This document shows, piece after piece, positions 1 through 7,935 of a DNA stretch of 64,000 nt. The DNA is from Caballeronia sp. NK8 (GTDB taxonomy: Bacteria > Pseudomonadota > Gammaproteobacteria > Burkholderiales > Burkholderiaceae). The notes under the pieces were generated by a model that was not told where the DNA came from, made no database searches, and saw only the letters and a program-made list of their open reading frames with translations. The position numbers were made by a program, and so were the translations under genes. The stretch is taken from positions 744,001 to 808,000 of the forward strand of contig NZ_AP024323.1 of the NCBI RefSeq assembly GCF_018408855.1, in the 5' to 3' direction. Within the stretch, counting starts at the first letter, position 1, and every line of letters starts with the position of its first letter.

Positions 1-2
1 CA

Positions 3-143
3 GTGCTGCTCTTCGTCGGCTGCAAACAGTATCGGTCGAGTCTCGAACGCGAAGCGCGTGAAGCACGCCTCACGCTCGATGCGCCAGACACGCGCGCGAG
101 CCTGCCCTCAGGCGCGACAGCGACGACAGCAACGACAGCGTGA
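3..143 (+). CDS. C-terminal end of a membrane transporter (partial)
   Basis: An open frame enters from the left edge and stops at TGA 141-143. It encodes 46 residues: a short hydrophobic stretch (VLLFVG) followed by a charged tail rich in Arg, Glu, Ala and Thr. This is how many 12-TM MFS permeases end, with the last helix and a cytoplasmic tail. The next gene on the same strand is iacF, and related iac clusters carry MFS transporters (iacT genes), so an auxin or aromatic-acid importer is a reasonable guess. Family assignment rests on position and hydrophobicity only, because the diagnostic N-terminal part lies outside the window. Confidence 0.45.
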   Translation: MLLFVGCKQYRSSLEREAREARLTLDAPDTRASLPSGATATTATTA

Positions 144-173
144 AGATATCCATCCAATTGATGTGACTCGCAC

Positions 174-189
174 TTTTTAATCTATTTTG
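174..189 (+). promoter_or_regulatory. AT-rich motif upstream of iacF, shared with iacC
   Basis: The sequence TTTTTAATCTATTTTG lies 62 bp before the iacF start. A near-identical copy (TTTTTTAATCGATTTG) is at 2186-2201 in the iacR1-iacC divergent promoter. I find no such motif before iacA or iacG. It may be a binding site for the LysR regulator or a promoter element; function is inferred from recurrence alone. Confidence 0.4.
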
Positions 190-251
190 CTTATCCGACA
201 AGGGACGCTACGCTCATTGCATCGTCCCTTCGAAAACACTGGAAAGGCATC

Positions 252-1220
252 ATGCAAGCTCAAATCTTCAAAGTTCGCGTCGACGCGTTGCGCGAGGAAG
301 CACACGGCGTCCGGTCATTCAGCATCTCGCGTCTCGATGGCCGGCCGTTCGACGCTTACACGCCCGGCGCGCATATCGACGTAACGAGTCCCTCGGGCAT
401 CACGCGCCAATATTCGCTGTGCGGTGATCCGGCGCGCCGCGACTCGCATGTCTTCGCGGTCAAGAAAGAAGAACAGTCGCGCGGCGGTTCACGCTCGCTG
501 CATGACGAAGTCAGCGTCGGCTGCGAATTGTCGATAGGCGCGCCGCGCAATCTGTTCCAGCTCGAAGAAGGCGCGAGCGAGCATATTCTTGTCGGCGCGG
601 GCATCGGCATCACGCCTCTGCTTTCGATGGCCTATCGTCTGGTCGCGATCGGTGCGCCCTTCACACTGCATTATTTCGCGCGCAGCGAAACGCATGCGGC
701 GTTTCTCCCGCTCCTCGCGCGCGCTCCATTCGACAAGCACGTCAAGCTGCATTTCGGTATCGAACGCGAAGCGCTTACCGATGAACTCGAAGTCTGTCTG
801 CGCGATGCGAGCAAGGACGCGCACGTCTACACGTGTGGTCCTGCGCCCTTCATGGATGTCGTGGTGGACACGGCAAAGAAGCGCCTGCCTGCCGACTCCA
901 TACATCTCGAACGCTTCAAGGCCGAACCGCAGGCGCAGACGGAAACGTCGCTCGAAACGTTCGACGTACGGCTCGCCAGCAGCGGGCAGACCGTGCGCGT
1001 CGATGCTTCGACGTCGATCGTCGACGCGCTCGCATCGATCGGCATCGAAGTGGATACGTCATGCGGCGAAGGCGTGTGCGGCACCTGCATGGTCGATGTC
1101 GTGAGCGGCGAGCCCGAGCATCGCGATCATTGTCTGAGCAAGGCCGAACGCGCGAGCAACAGCGTGATCTGCTGCTGCGTGTCCCGTTCGCGCTCGCCGG
1201 TGCTCGTGCTCGACCTCTGA
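252..1220 (+). CDS. iacF: PDR/VanB-family ferredoxin reductase of the IAA dioxygenase
   Basis: The 322-residue protein has the phthalate dioxygenase reductase layout. An FMN domain carries RQYS (residues 52-55), an NAD domain carries GAGIGITP (116-123) and CGP (195-197), and a C-terminal plant-type [2Fe-2S] domain has Cys271, Cys276, Cys279 and Cys294. It passes electrons from NADH to a Rieske oxygenase, here most likely the IacC/IacD dioxygenase encoded 1 kb away. The start at 252 is preceded by GGAAAGG. It is convergent with iacR1, two bases apart. The symbol is assigned from the complete iac gene set around it. On its own the protein would only be called a VanB-type reductase, and a second paralogue sits at 24658-25656. 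Confidence 0.82.
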   Translation: MQAQIFKVRVDALREEAHGVRSFSISRLDGRPFDAYTPGAHIDVTSPSGITRQYSLCGDPARRDSHVFAVKKEEQSRGGSRSLHDEVSVGCELSIGAPRNLFQLEEGASEHILVGAGIGITPLLSMAYRLVAIGAPFTLHYFARSETHAAFLPLLARAPFDKHVKLHFGIEREALTDELEVCLRDASKDAHVYTCGPAPFMDVVVDTAKKRLPADSIHLERFKAEPQAQTETSLETFDVRLASSGQTVRVDASTSIVDALASIGIEVDTSCGEGVCGTCMVDVVSGEPEHRDHCLSKAERASNSVICCCVSRSRSPVLVLDL

Positions 1221-1222
1221 AC

Positions 1223-2143
1223 TCACAGCTTGTCGAATCCCGCGAGGATATCGGTCATGAGGCCGCGCATCCACGCGATGCCTTCGTCTTCGTGAAAGTG
1301 CTCGTGCCAGTGCATCGTCACGGCGGCTTTGGGCAATTGAACCGGCAACGCATAGATGCGAAACGCGTCGTTGCGATTGAGGATATGCGCGAGCCGCTCC
1401 GGCAATGTCGCGAACAGATCCGTCACCGCGAGCACGCCGGGCACCGCCACGAAGTGCGGCAACGCGAGCGCGATATTGCGGCCGACGCCTTGCGCGCGCA
1501 AGGCGTCATCGAGCGCATGGTGACTATGTTCGAGTGAGCGCACCTGCACATGCGACGCCGCAAGGAATTCATCGAGTTTCAAGGTTTCACCGGCGGGCAA
1601 GCCATCGCGCTTTCTCGTCATGCACACATACGCTTCCTCGAAAAGCAGCGCGTGCCGCGTGCGCGGCAAAAGCGACGGCAAATTGCCGATTGCAAAATCC
1701 AACCGGCTCGAACGCAACGCCTCTTCCATCTCCTCCACGGGCAGCGGCTCCACCAGCAGTTTCACGCGCGGCGCGGCTTCATGCAGCGCCTGGCAGATCG
1801 CGGGCAAATACGCCATTTCCCCCGCATCCGAAAGAGAGAGACGAAACGTACGATTGCTCGTGGATGCGTCGAAGCGTTCGGCGAAGCGCAATGCTTCACG
1901 CACCGTATCGAGCGCGCGTCCGACGATCTCGGCAAGCTCCAGCGCAACCGGCGTGGGCTGCATGCCCGCGCGCGTGCGAATGAAGAGCGTGTCATCGAAA
2001 AGCGTGCGCAGACGGCCGAGCGAATAGCTCACAGCGGGCTGCGAAAGCGCGAGCCGTTCGCCGGCCTTGGTGAGGCTGCGTTCTTCCACGATCGCCTGAA
2101 ACACGCGCAGCAGATTGAGATCGACATGGTCGAGGGATGTCAT
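1223..2143 (-). CDS. iacR1: LysR-family regulator of the IAA cluster
   Basis: The 306-residue protein has an N-terminal winged helix-turn-helix (about residues 20-39, with SQPAVSYSLGRL) and a LysR effector domain. It resembles the NahR/NodD/LeuO branch that begins with a DLNLL-type opening. The frame stays open 25 codons further upstream, but the ATG at 2143 has GAGAG at proper spacing and gives the usual LysR start. It is transcribed divergently from iacC, so it probably controls iacC/iacD and itself. A LysR regulator called iacR1 has been reported for the Paraburkholderia phytofirmans PsJN iac cluster (my recollection). The ligand is unproven; indole-3-acetate or an intermediate is likely. 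Confidence 0.75.
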   Translation of the reverse strand: MTSLDHVDLNLLRVFQAIVEERSLTKAGERLALSQPAVSYSLGRLRTLFDDTLFIRTRAGMQPTPVALELAEIVGRALDTVREALRFAERFDASTSNRTFRLSLSDAGEMAYLPAICQALHEAAPRVKLLVEPLPVEEMEEALRSSRLDFAIGNLPSLLPRTRHALLFEEAYVCMTRKRDGLPAGETLKLDEFLAASHVQVRSLEHSHHALDDALRAQGVGRNIALALPHFVAVPGVLAVTDLFATLPERLAHILNRNDAFRIYALPVQLPKAAVTMHWHEHFHEDEGIAWMRGLMTDILAGFDKL

Positions 2144-2185
2144 CGGGGCACTCTCAAGATATCGGCGGCATTTATCGACCAACCG

Positions 2186-2201
2186 TTTTTTAATCGATTT
2201 G
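2186..2201 (+). promoter_or_regulatory. Candidate operator/promoter in the iacR1-iacC divergent region
   Basis: The AT-rich motif TTTTTTAATCGATTTG is nearly identical to that at 174-189 in front of iacF. It sits in the 156-bp region between iacR1 and iacC, 98 bp before iacC and 43 bp before iacR1. This is where a LysR protein would bind to control both directions. Assignment to IacR1 is inference. Confidence 0.4.
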
Positions 2202-2299
2202 ACGCATGATCGTCGCAAAGCGAGACTGATGTCAACGAGGGGATGCGCCGATCTTCATTGCCGTCCTCTTGGCCGATCAACCTCACCCCACACCGAACG

Positions 2300-3583
2300 A
2301 TGAGTACGCCGACTACCCAAATCATCGATACCAGCGCGCTCGGCAAGCGCGCGCAAGCCGACCGCATCGCGCCGTCTCTCTACTACGATGCCGATCTCTT
2401 CGAAGCCGAGCTCGAACGCATTTTCTATAAGACGTGGATCTGGGTCGCGCATGAAAGCGAATTGCCGAAGCCCGGCGATTTCGTCACGACGACCATCGGC
2501 CGCCAGCCGGTGATCGTCGTGCGCGACAAGACCGGCGCGGTGCACGTGCTGCAGAACCGCTGCCGCCATCGCGGCGCCACCGTGTGCGAGGAACACAAGG
2601 GCAATGCGAAGGGCTTTACGTGCCCCTATCACAGCTGGTCTTACGCGCTCGACGGCACGCTGCGCGCATTGCCTTACGGCGACGGTTACGAAGGCGTCTG
2701 CGAGAAAGGCGATTTGCCGCTGAAGAAACTGCGCGTCGGGATTTATCAGGGTTTGATCTTTGCGAGCTTCGACGAAGCAATCGAACCGCTCGAAGATTTT
2801 CTCGGCGGCGCGAAGCCGTGGATCGATCTGTTCATGAAACAGGGCGCGGGTTATCCGATCAAAGCCAACGGCGAGCACAAGTTCAAGTTCAAGGGCAACT
2901 GGAAAATCCAGCTCGAAAACACCACCGATCTCTATCACTTCCCCGTCGTGCACAAGTCGTGGATGAAGTCGATCGACGATGAAACCGCTGCGGTCATCAC
3001 GAGCTTCATGACGAGCGACCAAGCCTTCTGCCGCTCGCTCGGCAATGGTCATAGCCTGGCGGTGCTGGTGCCCGAGATCGTCGATCTCGACAAGGACGAC
3101 GGCGCGCCCTTGCCCGAACGTTTCAACGAGCTGGCCGCCACGCTCGCCGAGAAACATACGCCCGATGAAGTACGCCGCATCGTGCGCTCGCTGATGGGCG
3201 TGGGCTTCAATCTGAACCTCTTTCCGAACCTCGCGCTCTCGATGGCGTTCTTCCGCGTGCTGCGTCCCATCTCGGCCGAGGAAACGGAGATTCGCCACGT
3301 CGTGCTCGCAATGGACGGCGGACCGGAAGAAGCGAATCGCGTGCGCCTGCGCATTCACGAGCATTTCCAGGGTCCATTCGGTTTCGGCAGCCCAGACGAC
3401 GCCGAAGCGTGGGAACGCGTGCAGCGCGGCTCGCACGCCGGTCCCGATGTGCCGATTCTCGTGAACCGCGGCCTGAACCGTGAAACGACCGCAGCGAACG
3501 GAGAAAAGACCGCGCACGCCACGGATGAAACCGGCATGCGTGAAGCCTACAGGCAATGGGCCGCAATGATGGAGAAAGCATGA
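2300..3583 (+). CDS. iacC: Rieske dioxygenase large (alpha) subunit, IAA pathway
   Basis: The 427-residue ring-hydroxylating dioxygenase alpha subunit has Rieske ligands Cys88, His90, Cys108 and His111 (CRHRG and CPYHSW). Its mononuclear iron site is Asp210, His213 and His218 (DLYHFPVVH). It hydroxylates an aromatic substrate using electrons from a PDR reductase, probably IacF. In known iac pathways IacC acts on the oxidised indole acetate intermediate and is required for growth on IAA. The ATG at 2300 is preferred over an in-frame ATG at 2243, because residues 1-19 of the longer form look unlike the family, although the upstream ribosome site is weak. The stop overlaps the iacD start as ATGA. 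Confidence 0.85.
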   Translation: MSTPTTQIIDTSALGKRAQADRIAPSLYYDADLFEAELERIFYKTWIWVAHESELPKPGDFVTTTIGRQPVIVVRDKTGAVHVLQNRCRHRGATVCEEHKGNAKGFTCPYHSWSYALDGTLRALPYGDGYEGVCEKGDLPLKKLRVGIYQGLIFASFDEAIEPLEDFLGGAKPWIDLFMKQGAGYPIKANGEHKFKFKGNWKIQLENTTDLYHFPVVHKSWMKSIDDETAAVITSFMTSDQAFCRSLGNGHSLAVLVPEIVDLDKDDGAPLPERFNELAATLAEKHTPDEVRRIVRSLMGVGFNLNLFPNLALSMAFFRVLRPISAEETEIRHVVLAMDGGPEEANRVRLRIHEHFQGPFGFGSPDDAEAWERVQRGSHAGPDVPILVNRGLNRETTAANGEKTAHATDETGMREAYRQWAAMMEKA

Positions 3584-4080
3584 TGGACGATCGCAACGCA
3601 CTCTTCTCGCAACAAACGTTCGCGCGGGCGATCGAATTCATCTGGCGCGAAGCCGAATTGCTGGACCGCCGCGACTATCGCGCATGGCTCGACTTATGGG
3701 AGCCATCCGGCTTCTATGTCGTGCCGATCGATCCCGCAGCGACCGACTTCGCCGCCACGCTGAACTACGCCTATGACGATCAGCACATGCGCGAATTGCG
3801 CGTGCAGCGCATGACGTCCGGCTATTCCGCGTCCGCATCGGATGCGGCGCGCACGGTACGCACCGTGTCGCGCTTTACGCTGTCGAGCGACAGCGCCGAT
3901 GTGGTGGAAGTGAAGTCGGCGCAGGTCATCGTCGCGTACAAGCGCGGCGTGTCGACGATCTTCGCCGCCGATCTCACGCACAAGATCAGCATGGCGAGCG
4001 GCGAACCGAAGCTCGTCGAAAAGGTCATTCGCCTGATCGATTCGACCGAAGCGCTGAGCGCGATCGGCTTCCTGCTTTGA
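3580..4080 (+). CDS. iacD: Ring-hydroxylating dioxygenase small (beta) subunit
   Basis: The 166-residue protein has the SnoaL/NTF2-like fold typical of dioxygenase beta subunits (ARAIEFIWREAELLDRRDYRAW near the N-terminus, basic FTLSS-type strands later). It packs with IacC to form the oxygenase and has no catalytic metal ligands. Translation is coupled: ATGATG at 3580 overlaps the iacC stop, with GGAG nine bases upstream. The length is normal for the family. The gene ends the short iacCD operon and is convergent with the kinase gene iacS. Confidence 0.82.
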   Translation: MMDDRNALFSQQTFARAIEFIWREAELLDRRDYRAWLDLWEPSGFYVVPIDPAATDFAATLNYAYDDQHMRELRVQRMTSGYSASASDAARTVRTVSRFTLSSDSADVVEVKSAQVIVAYKRGVSTIFAADLTHKISMASGEPKLVEKVIRLIDSTEALSAIGFLL

Positions 4081-4130
4081 TGAGCGCGTACGCATCGGTG
4101 CATGCGCGCCGATGAGTAGTTACCGGTCGA

Positions 4131-5654
4131 TCACGCGCCATGCGACAAGGGCAAAGCGAAGCAACATTCGAGACCGCCGCTCGTGGCGCGTTGCGCCCAG
4201 ATGCGCCCTTCGTGGCGCGACACGATGTTCTTGCACAACGACAAGCCTATGCCATTGCCGCCCGCCTTCGACGAAGAAAAACCGTCGAAGAGGCGTTCGA
4301 GCGCATGGTCGGGCACGCCCGGTCCGTTGTCGGTCACATGCAGTTCCGCCGCCTCGCCGTTCATCGCCGTGGCAAGCGTGACGATGCCTGTCGATGGCTT
4401 CGCCCCGCTCAACGCCTCGACCGCGTTGAACGCCAGATTGAGCATGACCTGACCGATAAGCACGCGCTCACACCGTATCGGCAACGCCTCGGGCCATTGC
4501 TCGATCCTGACCGTCACGCCCTCGTCCCGTGCGCGCAGTTGAATGAAGTACGCAACGTCCGCGAGTATGTCGCGAAGATCGGCCTGTGCTTCGACGGGTT
4601 CGCGCTTCACGATGAACTCGCGCACGCTCTTGATGATATGCGCCGCATGCTCGGCCTGACGATCGGCCGCGCGCAGTCCCCAGATCGCGCTCTCGGTCGA
4701 ATCGGGCTGCGCGAGCCGCTGAATCGCGCCTTCGATGAAATTGCGCACGGCCGCAAGCGGCTGGCTCAACTCATGCGCAATCGCCATCGCCATTTCGCCC
4801 ATCGCGTTATTGCGGCCTGCATATTCCAGCATGCGCGCTTCGTTGCGGCGCGCATCTTCGATCGCGACTTCATCGCTGATATCGCGGAAATGCACCAGCG
4901 TGCCATCCTCGATATCGATGCGCCTGCACGTGATGCGCAACCATCGCTTCATGCCGTCGCGGCGCGTGATCGCATAGCGTTGCGCGGGCGCCGAATGCTG
5001 GCGCGTCGCGCTGCGCAACTGCGCGATCAGCCGGTCTCGGTCCGCTCTCGTGCAATAGTCCAGCGCGACGCCGAGCGGTGCATCGCTTGCGACACCCAGC
5101 ACGCGCCGTCCCGATTCGCTGATGAAACTCACCTTGCCGCGCGGCGTCAGCACGGCAACACCTTCGCCCAGATCCTGCATGTATTCGCGCAGGCGCGCTT
5201 CATAGCGCCGCAGTTTCTGGCGCATCGCCTCTTCCGCGCTGATATCGCGGAACTGCACCATGACCACTGCGCGCCCGGCGAGCGGCACGTAGGTGGCGAT
5301 TGCCTCGGACAGCATGTCGGCGCCCGCGCGCGAGCGATAACACCATTCATAGCTTTGCGGGCCCTCGGTGATCGAGCGGTCCATCGCGTTAACCGCGATT
5401 TCGCGGCGATATCTGATGTCGTCGCGCGTCATGTCGTGCGCCTTGAGCGGCAGCATTTCTTCCACCGAAAAGCCGAGCGCGGCGCACGCGGCGCGATTCG
5501 CCCACACGATGGCCTTCGTCTGCGCATCGTGCAGAAGCACGCATTGCGTCAATGCGTCGAGCAGGCGGCGGAAATCGTCTTCGGCAGGAAAGTTCATGTC
5601 GCGGTGCGAGGAAAACATGATTGCAACGCTAACCATAGCATCGGCGCGCGCCAC
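4131..5654 (-). CDS. iacS: Soluble PAS-PAS sensor histidine kinase of the IAA cluster
   Basis: The protein has up to 507 residues: PAS domain 1 (about 30-140), PAS domain 2 (about 155-262), a dimerisation/phosphoacceptor region with His294 (AHELSQPL) and an HATPase domain (DNGPGVP, GGNGIGLSL). No transmembrane helix is visible, so it should sense a cytoplasmic signal, as FixL does. The FixJ-type regulator at 9833-10465 is its obvious partner, although nine genes of pathway and enzyme lie between them. The longest form uses GTG at 5654 after AGGGG; ATGs at 5636, 5618 and 5597 are all possible, since none has a clear ribosome site. The symbol rests on cluster context and on reports of a two-component system (iacS/iacR2) in PsJN. 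Confidence 0.72.
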   Translation of the reverse strand: MARADAMVSVAIMFSSHRDMNFPAEDDFRRLLDALTQCVLLHDAQTKAIVWANRAACAALGFSVEEMLPLKAHDMTRDDIRYRREIAVNAMDRSITEGPQSYEWCYRSRAGADMLSEAIATYVPLAGRAVVMVQFRDISAEEAMRQKLRRYEARLREYMQDLGEGVAVLTPRGKVSFISESGRRVLGVASDAPLGVALDYCTRADRDRLIAQLRSATRQHSAPAQRYAITRRDGMKRWLRITCRRIDIEDGTLVHFRDISDEVAIEDARRNEARMLEYAGRNNAMGEMAMAIAHELSQPLAAVRNFIEGAIQRLAQPDSTESAIWGLRAADRQAEHAAHIIKSVREFIVKREPVEAQADLRDILADVAYFIQLRARDEGVTVRIEQWPEALPIRCERVLIGQVMLNLAFNAVEALSGAKPSTGIVTLATAMNGEAAELHVTDNGPGVPDHALERLFDGFSSSKAGGNGIGLSLCKNIVSRHEGRIWAQRATSGGLECCFALPLSHGA

Positions 5655-5822
5655 GCGCCCCTAAAGATTTCTTTGGAGAACCAGGGTGCTTCACTGAATC
5701 ACGCGCACGTCATCCCAATTGTCCTGGCTTTTTTGCGTTTCTAGACTGGCATCAACGTGAGCAGTTCGAAAGCGCGCTCGCCCATCCCTATGAGTCATAC
5801 GACCGAACAAGGAGACGTCCCC

Positions 5823-6998
5823 ATGTCAGCTTCCGCGGCTGCCGTCGCTATTCGCGACGATCTTTGCAATCAGGACGATGCCCTGACGCTCGACGATGTG
5901 ATCGCCGAAATCGTTCAGCGTCGCGAGGAATTCGACCGGCTCTCGCACGTACCGCGCGATGTCATCGCCAAGCTCAAGCGCGCCGGCATCTATCGCGCGG
6001 CGACGCCGAAGCGCTTCGGCGGCGACGCGCGCGCGCCCGGCGAATTTCTCGCGATGATCGAGCGCATCGCGATCGCCGACGGCTCCGCCGCGTGGGTTGC
6101 GAGCTTCGGTTCGGCCAATCTCTATCTCGCCGCCTTGCCGCTCGCGACGCAGGCCGCGATCTATGCGGACGGCCCCGATCAGGTCTTCGCGGGCGGACTG
6201 TTCCCCGTGCAGAACGCGCAACCTGCCAATGGCGGGTATCGCGTGAACGGCACCTGGAAGTTCGCGAGTGGCTGCAAGGGCGCGGACTGGCTCGGTGTCG
6301 GCATCGGCACGGGCAAGCCGGGCGAAGCGCCGGGCAAGCCGCGCACCGCGGTGTTTCGTCCCGCGCAGGTTGAGATCGTCGAGAACTGGAACGTGGTCGG
6401 CATGCAGGGCACGGGCAGTCACGACCTGCGCGTTACCGATCAGTTCGTGGCGGAAGACTGGACCTTCGTGCGCGGCGGCGCATCGACTGTCGATGAACCG
6501 CTCTATCGCTATCCGACGATCGCTTATGCCGCGCAAGTGCTCGCCGTCGTGAATCTGGGACTGGCGCGCGCCGCGCTCGACGTTGCGAATCACATGGCGG
6601 GCGGCCGCAAGACGACGACCGGCGCGCCGCAACTCGCCGATCGCGCCTATTACCGCATCGAGCTTGCCAAAGCGGAGGCGCAGTTACGCTCGGCGCGTGC
6701 GTTCTTTTATGAGTCGACCGATAGCGTCTGGCAGTCGATTCTCGCGGGCAATGAAGTCACGCCCGATCAGGTCAGTCTGTTGCGTCTTTCCGCGACGCAG
6801 ATCGCACGTGAAGGCGCGGACGTCGTGAATCGCGCCTATCGGCTGGGTGGCACCATGGCGATCTATCGCACGCATCCGCTGCAACGCCTGATGCGCGATG
6901 CGATGGTCGTCACGCAGCACGCCTTCCTCGGCGAAGGCAACTACGACGGCGCGGGCGCGGTGTTCGTCGGCGTGCCGCCGATTCCCGGCTATCTCTGA
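5823..6998 (+). CDS. iacA: Acyl-CoA-dehydrogenase-like flavin monooxygenase (IAA oxidation)
   Basis: The 391-residue protein has the acyl-CoA dehydrogenase fold used by two-component (class D) flavin monooxygenases such as indole oxygenases. Visible features are FGGDARAPGEFLAMIERIA, the central WKFASGCKGADW region and C-terminal YRLGGTMAIY. It lacks the fatty-acyl context and lies beside a flavin reductase gene (iacG), so it should hydroxylate the indole ring of IAA with reduced flavin. The ATG at 5823 has AAGGAGA at good spacing; GTG 5757 and ATG 5790 are in frame but have no such site. It opens a five-gene run iacA-B-I-H-E with small gaps or overlaps. Confidence 0.82.
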   Translation: MSASAAAVAIRDDLCNQDDALTLDDVIAEIVQRREEFDRLSHVPRDVIAKLKRAGIYRAATPKRFGGDARAPGEFLAMIERIAIADGSAAWVASFGSANLYLAALPLATQAAIYADGPDQVFAGGLFPVQNAQPANGGYRVNGTWKFASGCKGADWLGVGIGTGKPGEAPGKPRTAVFRPAQVEIVENWNVVGMQGTGSHDLRVTDQFVAEDWTFVRGGASTVDEPLYRYPTIAYAAQVLAVVNLGLARAALDVANHMAGGRKTTTGAPQLADRAYYRIELAKAEAQLRSARAFFYESTDSVWQSILAGNEVTPDQVSLLRLSATQIAREGADVVNRAYRLGGTMAIYRTHPLQRLMRDAMVVTQHAFLGEGNYDGAGAVFVGVPPIPGYL

Positions 6999-7034
6999 TC
7001 CACTTTCATCGAATCACAAGAGGACTAACGCTTC

Positions 7035-7412
7035 ATGACCGATAACCGAAACCTGCCCCTGCGCGTGCTGTTCTGCTGCGGCGTGACCCAGAACTTCTTC
7101 GACTTGCCGCGCGAACAGATCGGCGAAGTATGGCAAGCCTACGGCAAGATGCTTGCCGCCGTCGAAGCCATGGAGAACGTGCGCGTGCTGGGCGTGATGG
7201 ACGATGATCGACTCGTCGTCGGCCAGTCCGATGGCGCGCCGTGGACCTTCTACATCATGGCCGATGTCGCGGACTTCGATACCGCCACCGCCGTGTGCAA
7301 TCTTTATCGCACGACGCCGGTTGGCCCGTACAACCTGTGGCGCTATGGAAAGATCGAAGCGCGCGTCGGACGTGCGTTGACCGTTCCGCCCGCCACGGCC
7401 AATCACGCATGA
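7035..7412 (+). CDS. iacB: Small conserved IAA-cluster protein of unknown function
   Basis: The 125-residue protein has no signal peptide or membrane segment and has the size and position of IacB, related to IifA of indole-oxidation operons. Visible traits are a FCCGVTQNFFDLP motif, a middle VLGVMDDDRLVVG segment and PYNLWRYGKIEARVGR near the end, suggesting an alpha-beta ferredoxin-like fold. It always accompanies the flavin monooxygenase in such clusters, so it may assist turnover or intermediate release; no activity is established to my knowledge. AGAGG precedes the ATG. It sits between iacA and iacI, four bases from the latter. Confidence 0.75.
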   Translation: MTDNRNLPLRVLFCCGVTQNFFDLPREQIGEVWQAYGKMLAAVEAMENVRVLGVMDDDRLVVGQSDGAPWTFYIMADVADFDTATAVCNLYRTTPVGPYNLWRYGKIEARVGRALTVPPATANHA

Positions 7413-7416
7413 CGCC

Positions 7417-7935
7417 ATGACGAACACGACCATCGAAGCGCTGCTCGAACGCGTCGCCGTGCTTGAGGCGCAGAACTCGGTGCGCAAGACCATCGCGCGT
7501 TATATGGCGTTATGCGACGTGCCTTGTGCACCACTCGAAGGCGAATCGCTTGCCGCGCTCTTCACCGATGGCGCCGTGTGGGAAGGCATCGGCCCGCAAT
7601 ATGCGCAGAAGTTCGGGCGTATGCAAGGGCGCGCGGCAATCGTCGAGATGCTGCAAGCCTATCTGCCGCCTGCACCGCATTTCGCGACCAATGTGCATTT
7701 CCTGACGTCGGAGCATATCGAGGTTAGAAGCGAGTTCGCCAAAGGCCGATGGATCATGTTGCAAGCGTCCGGCTATGCGGATGAAAAGGCCGAACTCATC
7801 GCCGCGCGACTCGAGATCGATTTCGTTCCTTCGCCGCGCGACGCGCAGGATCAATGGCTGATTCGACACTTCCGCACCGAGCGTCTTTTCGACGCGCCGT
7901 GGCGCGTGAACCCTCGCAAGGAGTTGAACGCATGA
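7417..7935 (+). CDS. iacI: NTF2/SnoaL-like protein of the IAA cluster
   Basis: The 172-residue protein begins with a coiled N-terminal helix (LLERVAVLEAQNSVRKTIARYM) and then shows the NTF2-like pattern: LAALFTDGAVWEG, a GRAAIVEML helix, PHFATNVHFLTSEHIEV and a final RHFRTERLFDAPW strand. This fold covers ketosteroid-isomerase-like enzymes and dioxygenase beta subunits. In iac clusters the equivalent gene is iacI, of unknown exact role; an isomerase, hydratase or binding role for an oxidised indole is possible. Its TGA overlaps the iacH start, so the two are translationally coupled. Confidence 0.72.
   Translation: MTNTTIEALLERVAVLEAQNSVRKTIARYMALCDVPCAPLEGESLAALFTDGAVWEGIGPQYAQKFGRMQGRAAIVEMLQAYLPPAPHFATNVHFLTSEHIEVRSEFAKGRWIMLQASGYADEKAELIAARLEIDFVPSPRDAQDQWLIRHFRTERLFDAPWRVNPRKELNA

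Noticed and set aside
4140..5744. A 534-codon plus-strand frame antisense to the PAS kinase
   Set aside because: It has no ribosome site and no domain, while the opposite strand shows PAS, HisKA and HATPase motifs.
5680..5760. Possible sigma-54 promoter before iacA (CTGGCTTTTTTGC)
   Set aside because: GG and GC are separated by only 7 bases instead of the required 10.
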